Assembly: GCA_016859345.1 (NCBI GenBank)
Contig: CM029115.1
Coordinates: 11,264,001 to 11,328,000, forward strand
Direction: 5' to 3'
DNA from: Istiophorus platypterus
Taxonomy: Eukaryota > Chordata > Actinopteri > Istiophoriformes > Istiophoridae
Length of the DNA stretch: 64,000 nt
Shown: piece after piece, positions 11,900 through 25,300 of the stretch
Numbering within the stretch: the stretch's first letter is position 1
Layout of the letters: the number at the start of each line of letters is the position of its first letter
Translations under genes and position numbers: made by a program
Notes under the pieces: generated by a model
Told to the model about the DNA's origin: nothing
Database searches by the model: none
Seen by the model: the letters and a program-made list of their open reading frames with translations, nothing else

Positions 11900-13461
11900 C
11901 AGAATATTATAATGAAGTAAAGCTAGCCAGATGGCTGAATTAGAAAGCTGTCTCTCTTTCTCTCTCTTTCTCCTTTTCTCTCTCTCTCTTCATCTCTCTC
12001 TATCTCTCTCTGTCTGCCTCTTGCACTCTCTGCCGTCTCTGGGAATTTTTTCTCTCTTCCTGTCTCCCTCTGATTTCATATTATGGATGCTGGATGTTTT
12101 CATAGCAGTGAACGGCGGCTAGCCAAGGTTTAAGGCCTTGCTGAAGTGCCCTTGAGCAAAATACTGAGGAGACAAACAGTGAGGGAAAGAATTTTCTTCG
12201 CTACCGATAAATTACAGCAAGCTGATAATATATTAACTTCTACTATATTCTATTATTTTAGATTAGATTAGAAGAGATTAGATTAGATTAATTTATTCTT
12301 ATTATACTATATCATAAACTGACTTCACCTTTTGGTATACCTCTGCCATGTACATTAATTACAATATCATCTGCATACATTTGGATGCTAGCCTCACGGC
12401 AAACAATATATGCAGTAAAAGTGGTCAGATTTAATCGTCAGATCGTTGGGGAAGACCAGTGGAGTCAGTGGCCAGATGGTGGATGATTGTGTACTTGGAC
12501 GAAAAGATAGTTTTGAAGAGTTAACTTACAAAACTATCCCCCAAGCTGAAATCATGCTTTTTGTGTTCACATCGCTGCAATGCAAATCTTATCATCTGCC
12601 AGTGTCCACACAGTAGTCCCTGTGTATGTGTGACATTTATAATTGAGTCACTTTACAGAACTTTCACACAATGTCTTCTTCATAATGTTTCACACATTCA
12701 TTTCATTTAATTTGTGTTTTAGATGTGGCTCTTTTAGATAACAAAACATTAACCTAAAAGGAGTTGATTACATTATTAAGTTGAAGAATTTCTATGTTAC
12801 AGTCATTAAGATTTGCATCTGGGCCACAGTTGGAGCCATGGAGACAGGCCTTTATACTGTACTTAACACACCAGGAGGCCCCATACCAGTCGCAAACCAT
12901 TTTGTTGGGAAGCTAATGGGATCTCTCTGAAGTGGGACTATAGAGTAAATGACAGCTGTCTGCCCTGATTCACTGACTGCCATCATATCTACATTCCCAA
13001 AACACTTAAACACTGCTGCTGCAGCTTCTGCTGAGAGCATGGAGGAGAAAACGGGCACAGTAAGAGAAAAATTGTTGCAGGGTGTGGGTGAGGTGGATTT
13101 GAGTTGATGAGAGAGAAGGGAATTAAACAGGGGATGGGAGGGGGTAGGGGTGTTAGAGAAAAGACAGGAGGGCCGGTAGTTACAGCTCTGGCATCTGTCA
13201 CTACTGCCTGCACCCACAGTGGCACACAGTACTTTAGTTTGAATTAGTCCTCTACTGGCTCCTCAGTTAACACCTGAGGAGGTCATTACGATGCTATTAG
13301 CATTAGCGGTGCAAGGAGGGAAGAGAGAGAGTGGCAGAGAGGGATATCATCGCTAAGTGTAAACAGTCTCTCTGTCAGTCAGCGTTGAAGAACTTTCTCT
13401 TCCCCTGGAGAGTCCTCTCTCCTCTGACAGAAGAATGACAGAGACCTCATGGGAATTACAC

Positions 13462-13464
<3 letters not shown>

Positions 13465-13530
<66 letters not shown>
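13465..13530. repeat. (TC)33 microsatellite
   Basis: An uninterrupted 66-base TC tract. Homopurine/homopyrimidine mirror tracts of this length can form triplex (H-DNA) structures in vitro; nothing here shows that it does so in vivo. Confidence 0.95.
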
Positions 13531-13535
<5 letters not shown>

Positions 13536-15310
13536 CTCTTTGTTTCCCACATGGACTGACAGATCACAAACTCACAACAATAGGCCCTATTTTAATACCA
13601 CTTTCTATTGGTACAAGAGGCTTACTTAAAATAAACAACCTTTCTATTGCTTCATGCTCTCTCTCATTTTCGCAGTCTGTCTCTCTTTCTGAGTGTGCTT
13701 CGCTGTTGTTGCTGCTGTTGTTGTGCTGCATTGTTCGGGGGGATTTTCTTCTTTTTTCTTTTTCTTCCTCTCGTCTATTCTCTGGAGAAGAAGGAATGCT
13801 TTCCTGGGTGCAGTCAGTGATACGGCATGGAGCAGCTCTTTCAGTTTTTCATTATATAAACAGCTTTGATGCCTCTTCTTGCTCTCTGGTTTCTATGGCT
13901 AAGTGGCTTTTGGAAGGGCTCTGGACTAGAGAGACAAGAGATGTGTGTGTTTGTACACGAGTTTCACATATGTGTGCACACGGCATGTCCTATGTTCTTT
14001 AGTATGTTTGTGAACATGCTAACGCTCTGTGGTAGTTAATCAGAAAACCACTGTGGCTTCATTGTCCCCAATACGTGATTGAAACATCTCCAATTACATT
14101 ATCTAAACTGGAAGCCTCACAAAGTGAGAAAAACAGCTCAGGAATATAAGACCTCTGATTACTTAAATTGCATTTAATTTTTTTCTTTTCTTTTGGAGTG
14201 GCTGCATTTTAAATGAAATATCACTCGGACACATACAGAGACTTAAAAAAAAAAAAAGTTTATTTCCACTCCATTCCATTCATGTACATTTCACTACGAC
14301 TGGCATTAAATTGGCCTTCAGAGTCTTCAGTGTATCTGCATGGAGCCTACAGCAACCCTGATAAACATCTGTTTATGTTTCACGATCATCTCTGATGGCT
14401 GGTTTCAGATCATTGCTTTCTCTTCTTCCCCTGTAATTACCTCAGTTTTTCCATTGCCCATGACCATCTCAACCTTTACCCTCCCTGCCTCCCTTTTATC
14501 CTCCTCTGTTCCCTATCCCTCTATTCTTTTCAGATTTACCTTAGTCTCCTTCCCGTGCTCCTGTTCCTCATCTCCTTGTCTTTCCCACCTCGCAATCTAT
14601 CCTCCTCTTCCTGTTCTGACTGTCCTGCTCCACTTTTTTTAATGTCCTAGAAGGATCATATCCTTATCGCCTCAGGTGTGGTCAGCCAAACCAGGCGTGA
14701 CTGTGTAATCAGTGGGAGAACAAACAGACACACACACACACACACACACATTAATTGCCACATAATGTGGGAGGTCTTTCTCCCTCAGTAGTGAGGAGTT
14801 TAAAAACATATTGACTTGCAGCCGCAATGGTCTTCATTAAGACCAGGGTGTGTGAGTGAGGGTGATGAAGAGATTGTTATGGGGATGACCGGAGGTTTAC
14901 AAGGAGTTGATGCCGTAGCCCACCCACCTGAAGGCCTCTTATCAAGGCCATGTACAGTACTGTACTCTGTCCCCCTCCAGGCCCACTTCCATCGCTCCTC
15001 CTCCCCTCAGCTGTTCACCACAGCGGGATTTGGCACGGGACTCTGGCTCCTGGGGATTACTTCTCCACCTTTCTCTTCTTGTCCTCCTCCTTTCCTCCCA
15101 CTGAGCCTTCCTCTAAGTCCCTTCCTTCCTCCCTGATCCCACTGTTCTTGCTTCATCACCACAATGCTTCCTCTACACAAACAAACCACAGACACAGAGA
15201 TGACCTCAGCCATAGACGGGCTCTTTCAGACTCTCCCACGATCGCTCTCATGGTCATGTAGAAAGCTTGCTGTCGAGGATATATCATCTTTGTCCCATCT
15301 TTGTCTCTTA

Positions 15311-15339
15311 CTTTGTCTCTCTGGACTAGAGAGACAAAG
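15311..15339. other. 12-bp inverted repeat with 5-base loop
   Basis: CTTTGTCTCTCT and its exact reverse complement flank GGACT. It is not followed by a T-run and there is no transcript context, so it is recorded only as a possible hairpin. The right half resembles a segment at about 13920-13938. Confidence 0.6.
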
Positions 15340-16843
15340 GAAGTAAAGGCTACATATGGTTCATGATCACTGCTCTGTGTGTATCTCTCTGCTGGGGGAA
15401 AACTATGTCTTTGGAGATGAAATTGTGCAGTCTGAGACTTCGTCCTCCACTTTTTATGATGTACAGAGAGATTACATTGACATTTCAGATAATGTCGCAA
15501 CCATAGCTTGTCAGCCTAGATGATATTGCATATTTGTTGCAGATAAGGACATTGTAAGCATGTTTGTGGTCATGGAACTTATTGATTTGAATTGATATAG
15601 GCTCTTTTATCTATTTTTCCTTCTCTCTCTGTTTCTCTCCCTCCCTCCCCTCCCCTCCCTTCCACTCTCTTTGTGTGTCTTAATATTATTTGCCAAATCC
15701 ACTCCTCATGCTTTTCCTATCGTCCGATGCCAACAATGCAGGCACTCAGCATTGCTTCCTGCAGGCATTTCATTAAAGCACTAATAACACATTGGTAATT
15801 AGGTGACAAAGAGGCTTTTCTTATTGTACTGATCAGCTGCTGAGACGTAGTCCTCAGAGACCCACACAGGAGGTTGGCTGTGTACGTTTGCGTGTGTGTC
15901 AGGACATGTTTGTGAGTTTCTGAGCCTTGTGTCTCTCCTCTGAGTCTATTACATTGTTTCTAAAAACAAAAATCAGATTTTGAGCCATTGAAATGCTGCT
16001 ACTTTCCCTTCTCAAATCTTGGTTTTGATCTGGATCTTGTTTGCTGAAAAGAAAAGGTCACCTGGCTGCTGTTTACATCAGGAACTAAAACATACAGATG
16101 CCCATGTAGCCTTATATACAAGGTTGGATATTAGATTCTTATGATCTACAGTATCCTTTTATCAGTGGTAATGGATTTTTACATTGAAACAGTTTCATTC
16201 TTTCCAGTTTTTCTCTCTTCTCTTGTCCCCAACAGTCTCTCTCCTTATTCTATATCAGATGGTTTTTGAGCCACCTGAGGCACTGAAGAAATAACATAGT
16301 GCAAATGAAATTTCCTGTGAGGCTTATTGATGTCATTAAACACTAGCATACTGGGGCCCAGAATCATTTTAGTCTTCATCAGACTGGCTGACATTTTAGT
16401 GAATTAACTGTTGGAGGTTTGGTGGGTTCGGGTTAGGTAAGGTTGTTTTGGCTCCTCTGTCCCCTCACCGCCCACACCTCCTTTACAGGGTCACATGGTA
16501 GAATCAATCGTCTCATTTGGTCCATCTGCTGGCCTTTGATTGGCTGTCATAAGGCCAATATGTGTCTGGTTTGTAATTTTATTCTTGCATATTGTTCTTT
16601 AAGCAGAAAATCAAGTTAGCATTTAGTTTCTTTTGGGCATAAAAGAGCATGGCAACATCATGATTATCATGAGAATTCATATTTGTCTTAAAAGAAAAAA
16701 CAGTTCTTTTTTTATCCCTAAGTACGCTTAAGTTGCATTTGGTCTCTTGTCGTCCTTTCTTTTCTGCGTGTAAAAGTGACTTCTGTGGAGAATCATCTGG
16801 CACCTTTAAATTTTGAAAGATGAAATATTCTCAAATTCATGCC

Positions 16844-16847
<4 letters not shown>

Positions 16848-16876
<29 letters not shown>
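16848..16876. repeat. poly(A) tract
   Basis: Twenty-nine consecutive A in intron 3. No SINE or LINE body is recognisable upstream, so it is not called a retroposon tail. Confidence 0.9.
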
Positions 16877-16880
<4 letters not shown>

Positions 16881-18421
16881 TGAGTTTGGAACGAGCTATT
16901 TAGAGATATGCAGAATTTCCTTCTCCCCTGGCTGATACTTCAGATCTTGGTCTAAAAAAATGTCTTGTTTTTTGTGTGCCAAAAATCACAAAAACTAAGC
17001 ACAATGTGGCCTAAAAAAATCCCGCCACTTTTTCACTTTTTGATACTTAAATTTGTAACTATTTTTGCACTAGCCATGTCGGCAGTGAGGTGAGAGACAT
17101 TTTTTTTACTTCTCTAACGAACTCGGAGAAGTTCTTTTAGAAATAGCACAATATTTTTGTTATTGTCATATATCTGTAGTGCTACACCTCTGTCCCTCAT
17201 ATTATAGATTACTCAGAGGAAGTTTAGTCATGGTTGGCTCCAGAAGCTGCTTACAGCCCAATTACAAACATTGCATTTCATTTTTTATTTATTTATTTAT
17301 TTTTGTACAGACATCTTTAATGACCCATCCCTCTGACATTTCATGAATAAATGTTTACTGACCTGTCATTATTAAATTTCAGTACAGTTTTCTGACCTTC
17401 CCCAAATTAATGGAATCTGAGCATCATGCCACTCTGTGCCATAAGACATGACAGTATCTAGTTGATCCTTGTTTGTGTTTGGGCTTTGTGTTTGGAGTCA
17501 GTCAGTTGGTCAGTCTCTGACAAGAGAGCGTGACTAGGACTTCGACATGCTTTGTAGCTGTGGCGCCGCCGCGCGCCTTTGGTTTCCTGATTTAGTATGG
17601 CTGATACTTCAAAACCTGCCCAAAGTGAGGCATCACAGCAGAGCTGGAACACATATTGTTCCACATTTCTCCCTGTGGTCCATCCGCCCAACATTGAATT
17701 CTTGTGATATGTACAGGGCAAGGAGTCTGTCATTGCATGTGTTAGAGAAACGTCATTAGGGCAACAATAGCTCCAACACAGCTCACCACCAGTGGTCATG
17801 TGCCCTGTCATCTGTTATCATTCTTAACTCCTCTGGCTTTCTCTCACAACTGATCAAAAATCTAGATCTGTTCCACAAAGTGCTTCTCTCTGTTCTCTGC
17901 TGAGCAGAACGTGGGGAGAAGAAAAGAAGGAAAGAAAAAAATAAGGAAAATGAAAAAGAAAGTAGTTAATGTCACTGAACCATGAAAGGCCTGGCCTGGG
18001 GTTGGAATGACTTGGTATACAAGGTTCTTTAGTACTGTGGCTGCGGGGATAAACATAACTTACATCAGCTCTTCGCTTGTACAGGAGATTTCCTCTCCTG
18101 GCACTTACAACCTCGACATTCACACTGCACTGTGAGTCACACACACGCAGTACGATCCAGACCCTTTCAAGTAGCTCACGTACACATGCATACATGCACA
18201 CACACCAGAGGGCAAACAAGGGTTTTGAATTGTATTTTTTATTCTGTTTGCAAGCATAACAGTGGTTGCTATTACTTGTTCATACATACACAGTTTAGGT
18301 GGCCTTTCTTGGATTGATTTGTATCAACAGCAATATAAAAATACTAATTGCATTAGACTGTATTATCAGTGTAATGTCTGTAATGTGTTTATGTTTGTTT
18401 TTGTTTTTTTTTCCTCCCCAG

Positions 18422-18487
18422 ATCATCACTCAGTACGTTTATGAGCTTTTGGAGAAAAAGTGCAACATGACTAAAGCATTCCTGCCA
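18422..18487 (+). CDS. fam172a: fam172a coding exon 4
   Basis: This short 66-base, in-frame exon encodes residues 105-126, IITQYVYELLEKKCN...LP. It matches the human segment IITKYVYELLEKDCN in position and length. A long T-rich tract ending CCCCAG precedes it and a GTAAGT donor follows. It is phase 0 at both ends, so skipping it would remove 22 residues without a frameshift. Confidence 0.96.
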
Positions 18488-20071
18488 GTAAGTACCCAGA
18501 GTGTGAAAAGAAGCATTTTCCTCTTTGATTTGTGCCCTTGAAGATTAAAGGGAGTATTAAATATGAAAACTGACGTAAATGCTTCAGCTTCAGACTGTGA
18601 TTATATTGAGTGTCCTGTTTAAAAAAATAAAGAAAACAGGATTGTGAGGAGTCCGCTCTCCTCATTTCTCTATCAGTCTTTGTCTTTCCCTTTCTGTCTC
18701 ACTCAGTTTCTCTCTTACTCTCGCTCTTTCTGTTACCCTCTCCTTTGCTCACATCCTTTGTGCAAAAGTGTCTTCTCAACAAATTAATTGTATTGTGACG
18801 TGTCATTTCAAAGGCGCAAAGGCGCAGCAGGCTCATGCTTAATCTGTTTTGCATTCATTTGCGCTGAAGGGGACTTTCTCAGCCATCATGGAGTTATTCT
18901 TTGCCCAGCTCATCCAGGCTCAGAGCACATACTTGATCCCTTTTATTTGTTGTTGGAAGCATGTTTGTCTTTTTTTGCCCCCCTTTACCCTTCCATCCCT
19001 GCTCTTTTTCTGTTTATAAAAGTTGTGATCATTTTTCAGCCTGTGTTTATAGGGATGTTAGGCAGCGCTGGTATTTAGAAGCATAGCAGAGTTAGCTCCA
19101 GCGCTAACAGTGTCCATAAATCACCTAGCCAGGGACTCAGCGCCTTTCATTAGCCCCCATACACTTTTACTGGTTTATCTGCCTGGCCTATTTATCTCAT
19201 TATTCCTCTGGAAAATTGCTCTGTTCTGCTTTTCTGCTGCCCACCCGCCTGCGTGTATATACCATTTGTGTGTGTGTATTTGTGTGTTGGTGGTGGGTCC
19301 ATCCACCTGCGTGGCATTGAACTTGTGACCGCAGATTTTAAGAAGATTAAGCGCAGCCAAGTATAGGGAGAGGGAATGAGGGAGCACAAGAGAATAAAGG
19401 GTAAGATTTTCTCCCCCACTCGGCTCTCTTTGTCTGCTTGGATTAAGTTCTTGCAGCTGCCACCCATGGCTTTTATGGACAGTGTTTGTCCCCTTAGAGA
19501 TTCTTCCAGGCATACTTGGGAGGGAGATGGAAAGACGCATGGGATGTGGACAGAGCGCTTGCACACACAAAAATACTCACTTACTCCCTTAGCCTGTCTT
19601 TCTGTCTGAATTATTTGCTCCCTCAGTTTTAATCACACAAAGGCTGTTTTCCAATGATGATTATTGATCATATTGAGCGAATTAGCTTTTTAATTACAAA
19701 GACCACAGTGGAGAAAGCTGTTTCTCCTTAAACTCATGCATGTTGTATGAGAAAATTCTTAACATTTATTTTCATAATTATTTTCAGATGATTCTTTTAC
19801 AACAGAAATAAAAGCTCTAATTATAAAGTCAAAATTTGATCATCTTTTTCATTTGACGCTGTAGCATGTAGAGGTCAGATTTATTTTGATTGATTTAAAT
19901 GTCCCAAGGGTCTATGAAATCATATTTTAAAACATAACAGCAGTTTTAAAAAATAGATGAACATCACTTGGAAATGTTAAATTTTCTTTAAATAACAGAA
20001 TTGGGGGGTTTGACTCCAATAGCAAGGTACGTCAGTAACACAATGTTATGTGTGTTTTCCTGAACATTTAG
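18488..20071 (+). other. fam172a: intron 4 of fam172a
   Basis: This is a 1584-base phase-0 intron. The stretch 18790-19560 has mixed composition without simple repeats and may be a conserved noncoding block. No other gene is seen. Confidence 0.85.
19085..19360. promoter_or_regulatory. candidate conserved noncoding block in intron 4
   Basis: The stretch is complex, non-repetitive and GC-balanced, between AT-rich intronic sequence, with several short homeodomain- and GATA-like motifs. This is a judgement by composition only, with no alignment behind it. Confidence 0.2.
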
Positions 20072-20263
20072 GTGGATGCCACAAAGGATGAACCCACCAG
20101 TTTTATCTACCTGAGCCCAAACGCCTTGACCAATCCATCCAAGCTGCTGGTGCTGATCCAGGGCAGTGGCGTAGTGCGGGCTGGTCAGTGGGCCCGCAGA
20201 CTAATCATCAACCAGGACCTAGACTCAGGGACACAGATCCCCTTTATCACCAGATCTATGGAG
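20072..20263 (+). CDS. fam172a: fam172a coding exon 5 (start of the hydrolase-like fold)
   Basis: The 192-base exon, phase 0 at both ends, encodes residues 127-190. It contains the beta-strand and turn KLLVLIQGSGVVRAGQWARR, followed by LIINQDLDSGTQIPFI. This is the best-known part of the family and the start of the Arb2 alpha/beta-hydrolase-like fold. Human FAM172A, as I recall it, reads LIHGSGVVRAGQW; here codon 20159-20161 is CAG (Gln156) instead of His, changing the HG turn to QG. The acceptor is TTTAG after a modest pyrimidine tract and the donor is GTAGGA. Confidence 0.97.
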
Positions 20264-20899
20264 GTAGGAAGTTCAAGGTATTTTGTTGGATTTTGAACTG
20301 ATTTCCTGATCTTTGATCCAAGATGTCTCGTTTTCATGTCATGAAGAGGGAGGTGTGGGCTGAGTGTACTGAGGACACTGCACACAAGATATTAGAAGAG
20401 GATTTATAATATAGCCAGTTCTAGATACCTTACATTTATATTCTCTTTGGTATGTGGGGGTTTGTTTGTCTCTGAGTGAAAAAGTCTTTCACATAGTGAT
20501 ACCACCCCTGCCACAGTGGGGTTAGTTGTTAGCCTGATGGGATATTGTCGTGGTATGTGTAGCACACACTTTGTATTTAATGGAGAGGCTTGAATATTTG
20601 GGGCTATGGAAACAGTTGTGGCAGAGTCAAAAGCAGCGTGTTATAGTGTTTTCTTGTATTTGACTGGAGGTTTGAATGTGTTTGTCAGTAATTTTTTTTT
20701 GCTCTCTGCTTTCATACCTTAGACTCTAGACATACTGCATTGACTCAATTCAGTTTAACTTTATGTTACAGTATACAAAAGTATGGAGTGGAAAGGAAAC
20801 TTTGTTCTGCTGTGATATTATACTTTGTATGACGCTGAACAGTTTCAATGATCCTCAGCATCATATAGAGTTAAATGCATATTTAACGTTATTTAGACG

Positions 20900-22385
20900 C
20901 TGACACATTTTTTTTCATAAGCCATCAGGATGTAATTGAAGTTTAGACTTTCAGCTTTGATTCAAGGGGTTTAACAAAAAAATCACATCAATTGTTTAGG
21001 AATTACAGCTATTTTTATACATAGTAATGTCATTTTCTGAGGCTCAAAAGTAATCAGAGAAATTCACATAATTATAATGATTATTTGGAATACTTAGTTG
21101 ATTATCCTTTGCAGTCAATGACTTCCTGAAGTCTGGAACCCATGCACATCAACAAATGCTGAGTTTCCTCCCTTGAGATGATTTTCCGGACCTTTGCTGC
21201 AGCTGCCTTCAGCCGTTGCTTGTTTGTGGGATCTTTCTGCCCTCAGTTTTGTCTTCAGGAAGTGAAAAGCAAGCTCAGTTGGGTTGAGGTCAGGTGAATG
21301 ACTTTGCCTTTGAAGAACATTCGATTTCTTTGCCTTGACAAGCTCCTGGCTTGCTTTCACAGTGGGTTTTGGGTCATTATCGATGTGTAATATGAAGCAC
21401 CATCCTATCAGTCTTAGAGTTTGACTGAATCTGAGCAGATAGTATAGTCCTGTACACTTCAAAATTTATCCTGCTGCTTCTATATCTAAACACAGGTGAC
21501 CCAGTTCCACTGGCAGCCATACGTGCCCATGCCATAAGTCTGCATCCACCATGTTTAACAGACAATGTGGTGGCTTTGGATCATGAGCTGTTTCTTTCCC
21601 TCTCCATACTCTTCTCTTCCCATCATTCAGGTACAAGTTCATCTTGGTTTCATCTGTTCAAAGAATCTTGTTCCATAACTGGGCAGGTGTTTTTTTTGTT
21701 TTTTTTAGATGTTTTCTGGCAAAGTCTAATCCGGTCTTTCTGTTCTTGAGTGATACCAGTGGTGTTCACCTTGTGGTTTGCACCCTGTGCTGTTTTACAT
21801 TCATGAAGGTGTCTCATAATTGTAAACTTTGACAATGAAATGCCTTCTTCCTGGAGAGTGTTCTTGAGCTTTCTAGAGGTTGTGAAGGGGTTTTTCTTCA
21901 CCAAGGAAAGACTTCTGTGATCATCCGCTTTAGTTGTCTTCTGTGGTCTTCCAGGCCTTTTGGTGTTGCTGAGCTCGTCAATACATTCTTTCTTTTAAGA
22001 CTGTACCAAATTGTTTATTGGGCCACTCCTAACATTTCTGCCATCTGTCTGATAGCTTTTTTCAGTCTAATGATAGCCTCCTTCATTTGTATTGATACCT
22101 TTTTGGACCTCACATTGAGAGTTCCCATGAACAACTACCAAATGCATAATTTGTCATAAGATAATAAGGAGGGAAAAGGCCACATCTGGACACAAAAATG
22201 ATTGTCAGTCAATTGTCCAATTACTTTTGAGCCTCTGAAAATGCAGTACTATCAATAAAAATAGATGTAATTTCCTAATGTTAATGTGATTTTTTTTTAT
22301 GAAACCCTTTGAATTAAAGCTGATTGTCCAAACGTCACTAGCATCTACATGTCCTCATTTCAAATCCATTGTTGTTGTGTAAAGA
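20900..22385 (-). mobile_element. decayed Tc1-like transposon with long inverted repeats
   Basis: Two related terminal regions face each other: left about 20940-21060 and right about 22211-22330. Both contain CAGCTTTGATTCAA- or CAGCTTTAATTCAA-like sequence at the outer side, then GGAATTACAGCTATTTTTAT or a near copy, and GAGGCTCAAAAGTAAT at the inner side, in opposite orientation. Between them lies a broken minus-strand Tc1-type transposase. The total of about 1.4-1.5 kb fits a near full-length Tc1 element. The outermost ends and TA target duplication could not be fixed. Confidence 0.85.
21115..22130 (-). pseudogene. Tc1-like transposase, frameshifted
   Basis: On the minus strand the reading begins near 22130 with a helix-turn-helix-like region. 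It continues at 21650-21904 (VKKNPFTTSRKLKNTLQEEG), then 21377-21565 (VKHGGCRLMAWARMAASGTG), then 21115-21462 (DNDPKPT...SPDLNPTE). These are the DNA-binding and DDE catalytic landmarks of Tc1/mariner transposases in the right order. They lie in different frames, with in-frame stops between, so the gene is dead. Aspartate and glutamate landmarks remain in the last piece. Confidence 0.85.
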
Positions 22386-25300
22386 GGCAATATTCTGAAA
22401 ATTGTGTCATTGTCCACATACCAAAATAGAGGCTTATATTGTCATGTTAGGGAAATGAAGTATTTTTCTTAAAATTATCATTATTATAAGAAAACCTTTA
22501 TGCATTTTTATAATGCATGATTCAATGTGTTCATGGATGACTGAGCTAAGAGAGGGAAGGAGAAAATCTAATGTAAAATATGGATGTGTTTTTCTTTCCT
22601 ACTATATGATCACAGACAAGTGTATACATTTGTGTGTAAGCAAGCAAAAGGTGCTTCTACCAGTCTTATTATTTTCATCCTTATCTCTGTGCTCATTTGT
22701 CAGCCAGGCCACGACTACCTGTGTAATTTCATCTGCCCGCTGTTCAAATTGACTTAGGGGAGATCCTGTTTTCCCTCTCGCCCTCATTCCCTTGTTTCGT
22801 CCATGTGAATGCCATAAAGACTTTGACTGCTGTGTAAAGCCCTCGCCTGCTGAGTACAACAACAGGAGAGGTTTGGGTTGTGTGTGTGTGGCCATGTGTG
22901 TGCTAAAGGATGATTCAGGTAGTCAGACACTGTATTTTACAGTCACCCTGGCTGGTATTGCAGTTGGAAAAGGCAGGATTGTGTTGCAAAGAGCCAAAGT
23001 GACAGCTTAGATATGGAGAACATGGTGTGTGTACTGCAACTGTTTCTCATTCATCATCGTAAACAAGAAATCGTGTTCTTACACCCTGGCAAATCATCAT
23101 CTAGGCATTTACCACACACAGGCCTTACGTACTCTGTGTGTGCACTGGAAAGACAAGCGCACACATTTACAGCCAATTCATGCTGTCTGCATCTATTACA
23201 GGCATGTTTGTGGTTTATTATGTCATACCATGAAATTTGTGTGGATGTCTTTTGGAGTGCATGCACAGGAGTTCCAGCTGCCGTTGCATCTGAAGAGAGG
23301 TGTAGAGTTTTTGCTCATTTTTGGCTCAATCTAACACATCAACAACCGATTTTAATGGTTAGTTTCCCTTCAAGCAGAGGAGGGACTAATAAGTGAATTC
23401 GTTAGGATGATCAGCAGTAGTATCAGCAGTACCCATTTAGTTATTCTGTATGGTATTATCAGTGGATACCTAAAACTACATTATGCTTAAAACACACACC
23501 GAATGACTAATGTATGTACATTAAGCATGTAATATACACTAGCATTCATATTTCTACAAGGACAGGTATTTTGGCTATATTAGGTATTTGACAGGTAATT
23601 GCTTTAAGTTTCTGGTAGTTTCCTCTTTGGTATGGTGAAGCTTCACATTTTGCTTTTCCTTTATTCGTTTACCCTCAGACATTTCATCTGACTTGTACAA
23701 CACTACTGATTCTTCACTCTGACAGATCAATCCATTCTTACTCTTTAAGGATATTGCCTTCCACCTGTTATACAGCACAAAGACAAACATGCATAGAGGC
23801 ATGACATTAGCCCTGCATTATTTTAAGTGTATTTCCTAATCCAGTGTTTATAATGAGTGCCTGACTGCTTGGTCAAGAGATTTGCTGAATACCAGCATCT
23901 TATATTTCTTGTTGTGGAAAGAGTGGAGCAGCAGAAATGGCAATGACTATTTGAGGTGTCCTCTGGCCATATACACTGTTGCTTTTGTTATACCTTTATA
24001 ATGCCGAACTGTACAGCTAAGCACATCTTTATCCAAATATTCCATACTATCTACGACTGAGTGCAATGCAAAATTCACAGTGACTTGTCAAAGCCATTCT
24101 GTGCTGATATACAGTAATAATACAAATTATATGTGACCAATCAAAGTTACATATTCCTATAGTCTGAAAACTAGGTTATTACAATAGTCAGATGCTTTGT
24201 AGCTACATAAGAGCAACTTTGGCACCATGAAAATTACTCAGTATTTTTGATTTAAAAAAACTGTTTAAGTGCAGGGTTAGGTGAGATGTTAACATTTTGA
24301 GTATACTTTCTATTGTGCTTAGATTAGACCTCATTTTACTAAAATTTTGCATAGTGAGAATCTTCTACCTCAAGTGCAGCTTATGTAGTTACTCATGGGA
24401 AGTTGTTTGGAAATTTAAAGCCTGCAGCAAAGGGTCAACTGGAGTGCATTCAGGAAATATGGGGGAAGCTTGCGGATTTGCAAAATACACACACAAAAAA
24501 AACCCACTTAATTTGACTCAGTACAACCGTTCAACTTTAGTGTGTGTGTGCATGCAAGTCCATGGTGTGCATTGGCTAGCACCTGTGTTAAAGCACCCCT
24601 GCCAATCAGGGTATTGTGGGAAAAATAGCTGATTGTGCTAGTTAATCAGGATCTTCACACAACACACATGAACACAAACACACTATCACATTCTAGGGTG
24701 AAACTCCGGGCAGCCTGTCTCTTACACACCATTTATATCCCATCAGCTGTATCTGCCTCCAATATCCAGCATGCTCCTGTCCACAGATATATAATAATCT
24801 TAGAATGATGATAACACATTAATAGAATCGTAAAATGTATATGTTAAAGATCAGTCTTAAATATGTACATATAGACATGTGTACACAGAGAGAACCTAGC
24901 AAATGTATCACATTGGGCATGGGGTATGCTTATAATGTTTTGCACAGTGTTTTGAAGGTTAAGGGAAATCTTTGTGCTGTACGTGCAGGTCTCATGTGGG
25001 ATGTCTTTATGAGCGTGTGTGTGTTTGTGCACAGAGAAGTAGGGTTATTCCCATAGCCTAGAGGTAATATGACAGTTGAGGGGAGGTTGCTCAAGCAGCA
25101 ACCAGAGAAAGAGGGAAAGAAGTGGAAAAGAGGAATCTGAGATGGTGGAGGGGCACGATGCTCAGGGTATGATTGGTTGGAAGAGGACATAGGAAGAGAG
25201 AAGAAGAGGGGTACAGAGAGAATTGAAGAAGGGAGAGAGAAATGAAAGGAGGACTAGGGAGTGACTGCAAATGGGCTGGGACTGGCAGAGGACAGACGAG

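Larger units (their letters stand above)
7567..18421 (+). other. fam172a: intron 3 of fam172a
   Basis: This 10,855-base phase-0 intron contains no second gene that I can support. Content is mostly AT-rich unique sequence with TG/TA (8762-8828), CA (11853-11896) and CT (13465-13530) microsatellites, GATTA-type pentamers near 12260-12290, a poly(A) run (16848-16876) and pyrimidine-rich stretches at 11940-12070, 14480-14640 and 15600-15670. A 12-bp-stem hairpin lies at 15311-15339. A 14-bp unit AGGCAAGAGGAGAT is duplicated near 9887-9915. Confidence 0.85.

Noticed and set aside
16848..16876. Poly(A) run as the tail of a SINE or LINE
   Set aside because: No promoter boxes, LINE frame or target duplication are recognisable next to it.
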